60,000 nt of DNA from Symbiodinium natans. Taxonomy: Eukaryota; Sar; Dinophyceae; Suessiales; Symbiodiniaceae. The notes under the pieces are model-generated. The model was not told where the DNA came from. It made no database searches and saw only the letters and a program-made list of their open reading frames with translations. Of this stretch, positions 45,778-54,940 are shown in pieces. Both the position numbers and the translations under genes were made by a program. Each line of letters starts with the position of its first letter. Positions within the stretch are counted from its first letter, which is position 1. The DNA lies in assembly GCA_905221605.1 (NCBI GenBank), contig CAJNDS010002313.1:507001-567000 (forward strand). Direction: 5' to 3'.

Positions 45778-48700
45778 GTTCGGGAACCGAGTGGGCCGAT
45801 GAATAAGATGCTTCTGAAGCCTGTCACACTCTTCAGACTGCACTATCGCTGCAAGTGCAACTGTCGGGGATGGATACCCTCATATTCTAGCTTTGCACTT
45901 GATGCACATCTTGATGGCGGATCTAGAGTGCAAGCCAGAGACTTCACGAAGAGAAGAGCTTTAATTTTAACGCTACACGACCCGCCTCGGCCCGGCCCAG
46001 CGCATCCGCGTGAGCATGGTGATTCCGCAGCGCCCAAGTCGCTGCACCCCAAGCAAGGAGGGTTGGGTTTAGGGTTTAGGGTGCTGGGTTTATGGTTTAT
46101 AGGGTTCCGGGTTGAGGGTTAGTTCGTCTTTGGGGGCTCACGCTTCACGGTTTGGCGAAAAGCAAAAGGAGGCGGGGGGGGGGGGGGGGGAGGGGGCAAC
46201 CTATACACCTTTGGCCGAGGCCTCGGCGGATTTCGTAGGCCCCCACCCACCCACAATCTTGTGGCGTTGGCCCTTTTTATGAAGAGATTTCCCGCCGGGT
46301 GTGGTGTTGGTGGGGGGGGGACAGCCAAGCTCTTACTCTAGAGCTTCTCGAGATTTTCTTGGAGCCAGCAGAAGGATAACAGGGTCTCAGACTGGAGCTC
46401 ACGAAATGGAAGAAATCCCCCCCGCCAATAAAGCATCTGAGAGTGCGAGAAGTTTTTTAACATAGGGAGTGGCTCCATAAAAGCGAGTGTGACGTTGCAT
46501 AGCATCTTCGGTAGCTTGTTGTCGAGTGCTTGTTCACGCCAAGTCGCGGAGAGAGGAGATTCCGACGGTTTGGAGCTCGTAGACTACTCCTACCGCGTGC
46601 GATGCCACGAAGTGAACTGGTGGCTGGCCCCAGCCTGCCGATCCAACTCTTCTGCTCCTTGGCTTACAGGCACCTCGTTCTTTCCGAGCTTTGAGCAACA
46701 TGCCAACCTGTTGCCCAATCACTTGCCCTTCTCGGTGGTCCGGAAGAGTTAATTGATTTTGACCCGCTTGCCTCACCTGCACCATTTGCCCCTCTTGCCC
46801 TGCTTGCCTCGCTTGCCTCGCATGGCTTTAACCCACCCCACGTCTGCCTCAAACCGGTTTGTCTTTGAGCTTTGTGGCCAGGGCAACACGGCAAGTAGGA
46901 CAGCGCCCACACCCCACCCCTCCGCCCCCCTCCCCCCCACCCCACTCCACTGGCTTTCAGAGGCTCCACCCGCCCCAACCGCAAGTTTGTGAAACAAACT
47001 CGTGGCTGGCAGCCATCCCCTCCTCCATCGGCCGGTCCAACCCCCTACCCAGTCCAACTCCATTCCAACTCCCAATCGCTGCCATGGCTTATCGGCAAGG
47101 GGGGCAGGCTCTGACCCAACCACAACGGGCTGTCTTTGAAGCAGAGCATAGGGCAAGGGGCAACGGACAAGCGGGGGTAAGTGGGGCAAGCGGGGCAATG
47201 TCGTTTTCTTAACGGGCGGAATCGAGAGGCAGCTGGACGGTTTGCTATGAAGTGGAGCGCAGAGGGTAAAGGTTGAAGCCCCCCCCAGCCACCATCCCAG
47301 GATTGCATTCCTTGCCTGACGTGCTACTACTGGGGAATCGCTTGGTATGTTACGGAGATTATGCACAAGGCAGGTGTGTGGAAGATGCCACTGGCGCTTG
47401 GTGTGGGCTCTGGCTGCGGACCGGGGGGATCCTTTGAGCGGCTTCCACGCGCTCATAACATGCTCTTCTACTACTGGGCACCAGATGCAATGTTCAACTC
47501 GCTGCAACCGGTTGCAATCACCTTTCCAGCCCATGACTTCAAAGCGTGGCTTAGGCACGATCGGTCAACAATGATGCAGAAGGTCCAGGTGGAGACTGTG
47601 GTGAACACCGACATCTCGAAATGGGCCCCAGAAGTGTTAACCTTCCTCAAGGGAATGCGATTCGGGACCCAGGAGATGAGTCAGCTTCTGGTCAATTCCA
47701 GCGGCAAGGACTGGAATGGTCTTCTCAACGTGGCTTGCGAGTGGATCAAGCAAAATGAAAATGTTTGGAGAAGTTGGGTGCCCTTGCAGTCTAGCTGCTT
47801 GCCAGGTCAGGGCATGTTCGCTACCACGACGCAGTCCTTTGTCCACACTCGTGGGAATACAACGACTTGCCAAACGTGCTCGCCAGGGAGGTACTCTTCT
47901 CTGATTAGAGACGACACCGGGGACACGGCTGAGTGTCGCTTCTGTCAACCAGGATTTAGCCAGAGTTCACATGCGGCCGTAAGCTGTACTCTGTGTTCCC
48001 CTGGGAGCTTTTCCGAGCGGAGTGGCTCACCATGTGTCAGAAATGCCCGCAAGGGGAGTATCAAGATCAAGAAGCAAGCACTGCTTGTCGCGCCCGAGCT
48101 GAATCATGGTAGGGTGGCTGTGGTGGCTGGGGGGAGGAAGTCTGAATTGGTAGCCCAAATTAGTATAACAACCAGCGGGACATTTGTGTTAGTGGGCGTC
48201 CACTCATGCCCATATTCAGGGCGCTGCGGCCCGTATGAGACGACGCGTACGCTCGGCGCCAGCCAGCGCAGCCATTGCGAGTGCCAAAGTGGGTCGTGGT
48301 GGCAAGAGGACGCTGGGTTCACCGGGTGTCGCCCGTGTTCCCGGGGCATGTATCCTCAGCTGAAGTGAGAAGTGTTGTCGTTTTTGGTTGCCTTGTTCTT
48401 GGTGCAAGCAGGCTAAGCAGGGAACTCAAAGCCAACACCACTGGCCCTTATTAGCACAGTGAGACATCCATTTGCGAGGCAGTGCCGTGGAGGTTTGGCC
48501 CTGCCAAAGCAGGGACAGGGTTTTTGGGCGGCGCAGGAGTGATGTTTTAGGGTTTAGGGTATAAGTGCTGAATAGTGGTGTAAGTGTTTTTGCCCGGCTA
48601 TCGACTCACAGACCTGGATGGAAAAGGGTTTAGGGTTTAGGGTTGAGCATTCAAAGATCAAACCGAGAAGGCCTCAACGCACTAAACCGAAGAGCCCTCT

Positions 48701-51433
48701 TCTCAGCCCCCCTCCCCCTCCCCCACCGCCTTGTTCTGGATCAGTGCTTCTGTGAGTCCTCCACTTCCTATCATCAGTGCAGGAGACACGAGATGGCCGA
48801 GAGCAGTTCTCCGTATTCCACTGCCGCGATGAGCTGCATTGTCCAGCAGGCTGTTGATCTGTCAGTCAGAGACTTCTCACGACTTCCTACCGGTGTGATA
48901 GTCACAGCAGGAACCATAGGAACACACAACGTAATCAGAACAGTGCGGGCTTTATAGGGGAGTGGCCAGTGGTCAATAGACACAACCTTGTGAGTGTTTG
49001 GCCCTGATGAAGAGGCATTCCTGGAAGCTGTGCCGAAAACCGCATCGGACGTGCCTGCGCAGCTTGTCTGCCGGGACATCAGCCGACGGCCAAAGGCAGC
49101 TGCAAGCCGTGCGATGGCTCCTCGCTTCTGTTTTTCCCAATATTCTTCGCAACGTTGGTGCTGGTACCATTCCTGAGCACTTTTCTGTGCGGATGCAAAT
49201 CAGTTGCATCTGCAGAATCAAAATTTTCAGCCAGTTTGGCAGTCGTTGGTACATTCGCTGCTCAGTGCGTGTACAGCATGCAGAGCCTGCGCACGATACA
49301 GCAGTTTGAAATCAAGTGGCTGGAGCCTGCAAAGTCGCTGATGGCTGTGATGTCCTTCGCTCAACTGCGTTTTGAGATGCTGGGCCTTCCGTGCTACATT
49401 CCGCAAACCAATCCAATTGCCACATACGTTTTGCAACTTCTGGCCTTGCCCAGTCTAGCGCTCGCTTCCCTGCTGCCTGGGGTGCTGGCTCGGTTGCTCC
49501 GACGTAAGTTCAAGTTCCGCATCATGTTCAAGCTCTTTGGTATGGTGTTTGTTTCGTTCTTCACAGGCATCACGCTGATGTGCTTCAAGCCGCTGGAGTG
49601 CCGGGAAAATCCCAACGGCAAGTCGACGGCTCTTGAGTACGCGCAGGTGTTGTGCTGGGAGTCGAACGACCACATCATGCTTGTCGTGCTTTCCATCATT
49701 GGCATCCTGGCATATCCTGTCAGTGTCTTGGCATGGCTTGTACATCTCACGTGGAATTACCCCATCTGGCTATTATCAGCCAGAGGAATAAGCACAGTGG
49801 AGAAGTACCACTTCTTATTCGGGAAATTTCGGCCGGAGCGATACTATTACTGCGTACTGCTCACATTGGGGAATCTGTTGGTCGGTTGCATCCCAGCATG
49901 TTTCTCGTCGTTGCCAGCACTTCAAGTTGGCGTGATGAGCTTCGTGCTTTGGACTCGGAATGCACTGCATTGCCTGCTCTGGCCCTGGCGGGTTGAAGCG
50001 GCGAACTGGAGCGAATTGCTTTTGCAGGGAGGTGTGGCGCTCCTGCTCAGCTTGGCCGCACCGCTGCTCAACCTTGAGGCTAGCATCCAAGATCGCAGCG
50101 AATTTGTCTTGACCGTTTGCATGTCCGTTTTGCTGTTGTTGCTGCCCTTCAGCGTCTGCCTTGCTGCGACTCTCACGCTCTTTCTTCGGGCAAGGAAGCA
50201 GAATCGATACACCACCTTCCTGTCCCACCACAAGGCATCTTCGGGCATTCTATGCCGCTACTTGAAAATTGTGATGACGAAGAATGCTCGGGTCAAAGTT
50301 TTCTATGACTCGGATGACCTCCTCAACTTGGGTGATCTCTTTGAAACACTCCGGACAAGGACTGATAGCCTGCTAGCAGTGTTAACACCGGGATTCTTGC
50401 ACAGCGTTTGGTGCATTGGAGAGCTTACCTTGGCGTTCCACTGCAGCCTCCCGATTTTTGCCTTGTGCTGTGATGGCTTTAAGTTGCCAGAGTGTGATTT
50501 GAACCAAATTGAATCTGGTTGGCCCGAAAACGAGATTCAGATGCTAGTCGCTCATGGAGTCGGACGAGAAGAGGTTCAGGCAGCTTTGGCTTACCTCCAT
50601 CGGCTGGAGCATTTTCAGATTTCCCGGACAGCACCTGGCAAGCAGCAGGAAGCGGTCGCGCTTTCGATCACGTCAGCTATTCTGGATAAATCTGAAGTCA
50701 AGTCTCGAATAGCATTTTCGACTCCGGAGAGGACAGCTGGGGAAGTGGTGGGTAAGGCGCGTGTGCTGGTCGCTTCTAGCATGCAAGCCGACTCGATGTC
50801 AACTAGCCTTGTGATCCAACATCTGATGCAGCACAAGCTGCAGCAGAGGGTGTGCCACGTGCATCAGGCAGCCGAGATCGAAGCAGCTTTCCGAGCTTCA
50901 AGCGTGGTGGTTGTTATGGGAAAGCACAGTTTGGAGGATGCGGACTTTTCGGACATGCTTATGGCAATGCCTGGGGCCTGGATGAGGCTCCTTGTCAACG
51001 ATGGCTCCTTCGACTTCCCAACCCATGACTTCTACCGGCGAATCCGGGACGGTCAGCTCCAGTTTCGCGGAAACCCGCACGACATCATCGCCACCTACCA
51101 GGGGCTTTGTTCATCCTTGGCTTCTCGGAGTGGGCCCTGGGGATATTTTATCCTTCCCCATAATTGGACTTTAAGAGTGTCATATAATTATTCAGGAAGA
51201 TTTTTTTCAGAGGGTTTTGGCCATCCCAGGCTCTCCCTTTGACACCTGCCGGCCCCAGCTGGCTGCTTGATCGACAGGTGAGCCAGATTTGCAGCAGGTT
51301 GGGCGATGTTGATTCGACAGGCGCCACCTTTGAAGACGCTCCTTCGCTTCAGCTGTCGCGAAGTGCGAGGAGCTGGGTGTGGGAGCAGGAAGCGTCGGAA
51401 GACTACGACCCTTACGTGGAACATGCGCTGTGA
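45113..51433 (+). CDS. Receptor-like protein: solute-binding ectodomain, Cys-rich repeats, multi-TM, TIR
   Basis: Large membrane protein read from about seven exons. Exon 1 (45113 to about 45777) starts at an ATG with a signal peptide (MVWCRGLFSAWLALRA, cleavage near VHA/DC) and a periplasmic-binding-protein-like domain. Exon 2 (about 46503-46653) and exon 3 (47301-48089) continue it (WWLAPACRSNSS joined to DCIPCLTCYYWGIAWYVTE) and enter GCC2/GCC3-type repeats (CQTCSPGRYSS, CRFCQPGF, CTLCSPGSFS). Exon 4 starts at 48220; a short exon covers 48783-48849 (FSVFHCRDELHCPAG); exon 5 is 49015-51119; the last is 51278-51433 (stop TGA). Introns at 46654, 48090, 48850 and 51120 fit GC donors and join in phase. 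One exon between 48370 and 48782 is probably missing from the model. A frame disruption lies near 48034. A ligand-sensing cell-surface receptor signalling through TIR is the inference. Confidence 0.72.
46758..47199. mobile_element. Fold-back (inverted-repeat) element in receptor intron 2
   Basis: The 21 bases at 46758-46778 (TTTGACCCGCTTGCCTCACC...) match the reverse complement of 47179-47199 at about 17 of 21 positions. The arms continue with more CTTGCC repeats inward. A short hairpin AGTTTGT-GAA-ACAAACT sits near the centre (about 46983-46999). There is no coding capacity. It may be a MITE or introner-like element, since it fills most of the intron 46654-47300. Confidence 0.45.
47301..48089 (+). 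CDS. TIR receptor exon 3: end of binding domain and cysteine-rich repeats
   Basis: Follows CATCCCAG. The first part (CYYWGIAWYVTEIMHKAGVW, FYYWAPDAMFNSLQPVAITF) reads as the second lobe of the binding domain. From CLPGQGMF the spacing C-x2-C-x-G repeats four times, as in GCC2/GCC3 or ephrin-receptor-like modules. Near 48034 the frame must shift (TGTGT) for the next module KCPQGEYQDQEASTAC to be read. The exon then ends at TGTC/GCGCCC, and joining to 48220 gives CRRCGPYETT. Confidence 0.6.
48542..48648. repeat. Two short TTTAGGG blocks in a receptor intron
   Basis: Two or three units each at about 48546-48560 and 48628-48645, in the interval where an exon of the receptor appears to be missing. 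Confidence 0.75.
49015..51119 (+). CDS. TIR receptor exon 5: multi-spanning membrane region and TIR domain
   Basis: Starts with the last Cys-rich module (GIPGSCAENRIGRACAACLP, SCKPCDGSS). About eight or nine hydrophobic segments follow, e.g. LLLFFPIFFATLVLVPFL, LALASLLPGVLA, MFKLFGMVFVSFFTGI, IMLVVLSIIGILAYPVSVLA and VLTVCMSVLLLLLPFSVCL. The cytosolic part from about 50210 is a TIR domain: TTFLSHHK (box 1), VKVFYDSDDLLNLGDLFE, TDSLLAVLTPGFLHSVWC then IGEL (the Glu after Trp-Cys is the position of the NADase Glu in catalytic TIRs), and PIFALCCDG. A second alpha/beta segment (ARVLVASSMQADSMSTSLVI, SVVVVMGKHSLEDADFSDM, WMRLLVNDGSFDFPTHDFYR) follows. The exon ends at TTG/GCTTCT, a GC donor. Confidence 0.75.
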
Positions 51434-53790
51434 GCGCGTTCCGACCTTGGTCCTGAGACTTCCCAACTAATGTTGAGACGCTGCTTTGTTGTAGTTTCAG
51501 CGAGCGAGCAAAACTGCGCACACAAACACACACGTCTGTGGGAAAAGGTGGGTCTCTCCGACTTGATTGGCTGGATGGTGTAGACTCAGGGACTCTGTCT
51601 AATAAGCATAGCCTGTAATTCCTCCTGCCGAGCAACAGAACTACTCCTCCATGCTCGCTCGTTGGCGTGCGCGCAGTGTTTGGCTCCATGGAACCCATGT
51701 GTCCCTCACCGCTTATACCCCGTGTGTACTCCCCACTCCCTTTACGGGCACCATCTGCTGGTTGTTTTGATTCGTCTTTGCGCGCTGTCAAGTGGCAGAG
51801 CTTGTTGAGCATCGCGGCCGGTAGATTGAAATGCTGCCATGCAAAAGTCGCGCGAGGCTTGGATTGCAGCCCGTTTGGGACCTGTATCGAAGCATGCCGT
51901 CTATATCCGTCTATATAGATATAACTATCACACCAAATATGTAGATATATATATATATATGTATGTGGATGTACATATATCTGTATCTTATATATATATA
52001 TATATATATATGTGTAGTAGGGCAATTAGGGAAGGCGAACGACGTTGACCTGGCAGTTGTCCAGCTTGGCAGGCCATGTCAGCATCGTTGAGGGCTTTGG
52101 CTAAAGTAGAAGATGTGCCCGGCGCTGAGAGACCGAGCTTCCAGCATGTGGAGCTTCATGAGCAACTTCGCATTCAATCCGTTCGTTGCAACAAGCTTCC
52201 AAGTTGTTTGTTCCAAGCCATTCCTTATGTCTTCTAGGGTTGTTCCGTTGCATTGAGCAGGGGCCTGGAGTCGTTCGAGTGCCTGTGTTTTCCCGGTTGT
52301 GAGGCCTCCGGTCACCGAGGCCTCGGGAACCATGAGTCGGCCTTGAAGCTGTGTCCCCCGTGGTGGGTTGAGAAGGGGCTTTGGCCGACTGAGGGGGTCA
52401 GAGTCTTCGAGACTTCAAGGGCATTAACCAAGGCCAAGAAAAATAAGCAGAAAGGTGTGGGGGTAGTTTTGGGAATCAGGGCTGAGCTGAGGATGGGCAG
52501 AAACTTCTTCTTTAATGAACTTAATAGGTTAATTCTTCTTGAATGAACGGTCGAGGCCAATGCAAAAAGTTGTGTGTTTGTAGGGTTTTTGGGGTTCGGG
52601 CTTAGCCTAGGGTTGGGCAATGGATCGTCAGGAGCTTTGCATCTACTGCTTTGAAGTGCTGCTGGCTCCGACCTGAGACGGTCTGATTAGGACCTCGTTT
52701 TTAGTTGTTAGGCTTTCGGGTTTAGGTTCAGCCAAGCTACCACTGGAGCCCTGAAGCAAAAAAAATAGTTCAGGGTTTGGTGCATACTTGAAGGCAACCG
52801 CGGGCCTCTCACATGTCTTGAAGACACTCCACTCCTGGGATCCCCAACAAAGCCCATCGCCCACATTTCCTGAAATCCCTTGATGCCCCCGAAGCACAAA
52901 AACCGCAAACCCTAAGGCCTAAGAACGCCCGAAAACCCCAACAACCCTGAACCTTCTCGAAGAAAAACCCGAAACACCCTGGCAACCCTGAACCCTCTCT
53001 AAACTATATCCCCCTTGGAAATTACTTTCTATTTTTGTCCATATAAAACCCAAGAGGATATTAAGAATATGATTTTTTTATGAAGGTTCTAAGGGGATTA
53101 TAGTAAAGCCCAGGCGAGGCTCCAAGGAGTTTCGGCACCCTCTTTGCAAGGCCTCTTGTCGTTGATTGGCAGGCTTGTTTGGGGTTTAGGGTTTAGGGTT
53201 TAGGAAGGCAGGGGTCCTACACTTGGGCCAACGCGGATGAAGGGTGCTTGATAGGGATGGCATGATTTCCCTTTTTATATGTATCTCTGTATATTTTCTT
53301 ATTGTTATTATGTATAGATATGTTCTAAATTGTAGTTGGGGGCTTGTGGGTTCGTGATGGAGGGGCTTTAGTTTGTCATTTCCGCAGCTGGCTGCTTGTG
53401 GCACAAAGCATTAACTCGCAAACATCTTTGCTCAACTATCATAATTCTTGTTGGTTCTGTTCATGGTTATCTTTTTAGCTAGATGATTGATATCCGTGAT
53501 TTGTAGATGTAAAAGTTCTATACAAATGCCCCACGATATTTATTAGGACATTACACCCCCTAAACGGTCCATCAACGAGTTCTCCTTGAGCCAGAGGAAA
53601 AACGGTCGACTATTCAACATGTTATATATGACATACACTTCAGTTCAGAACCAATAATTAAAAACCACGTGGAGACATGAGGTTTAAAGTGGCTTCAATG
53701 ACATAGCCCTGTACAATCGAGTATAGTTTCCATTGCATGTTGCCGAGGAAAAAAGCAAATATTCAGATAGCGAAGAAGGAAGCAAAGCCA
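51434..53790. other. Stretch downstream of the TIR receptor, no assigned gene
   Basis: TA microsatellites (51938-52012), a TTTAGGG array (53178-53206) and AT-rich DNA (53020-53110, 53240-53330, 53430-53660). No frame here shows a recognisable domain. Confidence 0.4.
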
Positions 53791-54029
53791 TAGACCCTAA
53801 ACCCTAAACGCATTCTCGGAGGAGCATCGAACATCGATTGTCGGGGAAAGTCTTTTTTTTGGGCTGCAGCGCCTGCCAGGGGTTATAAGGGCAGGGGGTG
53901 GGTGGGGGGGAGTGGGGGGTGACCATAAACAAGTGTGTGTATATATACACACTATTATATAGATAGACCAGACATGCATACATATATATATATATATGTA
54001 TATGTATATATGCATATATATATATATAC

Positions 54030-54063
<34 letters not shown>

Positions 54064-54190
54064 CTTCACCATCATCATCATCACCACCATCATCATCATC
54101 ATCACCATCATCATCATCATATTCTTCTTCTTCATCTATGACATATAATATATGCACACACACATATATATATATATATATGTATATACA

Positions 54191-54236
<46 letters not shown>

Positions 54237-54292
54237 CAGACCCAGGACATCGCGCGCCCCTCGGGGCGGCTCCCCTTCGGGGGGGCCAAGCG

Positions 54293-54327
<35 letters not shown>

Positions 54328-54535
54328 GCCTCACAAAACCAGTCGAACACACACCAGGGCCGCCCAGCTCTGGGCTGGCCAGGAGGAAGGCGAGGCTCCA
54401 GGACACCAGGGTTTGGGGTTTAGAGAGCCCGGGTTCACAAGGGTTTAGGGTTTAGGGTTTAGGGTTTAGGTAGGGTTTAGGGTTTAGGGTTTAGGGTTTA
54501 GGGTTTAGGGTTTAGGGTTTAGGGTTTGCGGAGAA
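53791..54535. repeat. Compound microsatellite cluster and telomere-like array
   Basis: In order: CCCTAAA units (53792-53810), TA runs (53938-54062), CAT/CAC trinucleotides (54064-54122), TA (54163-54190), GA runs (54191-54232 and 54294-54325) and a TTTAGGG array (54440-54530). Open frames of Ile-Tyr, Ser-Leu or Arg-Glu across it are repeat artefacts. Confidence 0.92.
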
Positions 54536-54611
54536 GGGTGCGGCAGTTCCGGGCGGACCGAAGATGGCTGGTGGCAACGGGTTTAGGGCCAAACAGGGGG
54601 AAGGGCTTGCA

Positions 54612-54667
54612 GGGTTTAGGGTTTAGGGTTTAGGGTTTAGGGTTTAGGGTTTAGGGTTTAGGGTTAT
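54612..54667. repeat. Telomere-like array, TTTAGGG x8
   Basis: Eight heptamers, about 80 bases from the previous array and in the same orientation. Confidence 0.95.
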
Positions 54668-54804
54668 AAGGTTTGGACTTTGAAGGCCAGGTCTGCAGGG
54701 GCTGGTGTTTGGGATGCGTAGGCTTGATTGCGTAGCTTTCTCAGGACCCCTGCCGGAAGGGTTTCTGGGTTTGAGTTTGGGCCAGATCGTTGATTCAGGT
54801 CCGG

Positions 54805-54940
54805 GGCAGAACCCAGGTTCGGAGAACCCCCGAACAACAACATCAGCCAAAAAAGTTCGAACCTGGGTTGAACCCAGGTTGGAACTCCTTTCTAAAAGGA
54901 AAAGAGTTCGAACCTGGGTTGAACCCAGGTTCGAACCCCC
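54805..54940. repeat. Tandem palindromes with tRNA B-box-like core
   Basis: Two copies (54855-54885 and 54906-54936) of a 31-base near-perfect palindrome starting GTTCGAACCTGGGTTGAACC, with a TCCTTTCTAAAAGGA hairpin between them and a partial third copy near 54807-54829. Each arm contains GGTTCGAA, the polymerase III B-box consensus. Confidence 0.7.

Noticed and set aside
53581-53607. Spliced-leader remnant on the - strand (CTTGAGCCAGAGG)
   Set aside because: Only eight bases match the leader end; too short to distinguish from chance.
53804-54455. Open frames rich in Ile-Tyr, His, Ser-Leu or Arg-Glu
   Set aside because: They are translations of TA, CAT and GA microsatellites.
54855-54936. 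tRNA gene suggested by GGTTCGAA B-box strings
   Set aside because: No A-box, acceptor stem or anticodon arm can be folded; the motif is part of a palindrome.
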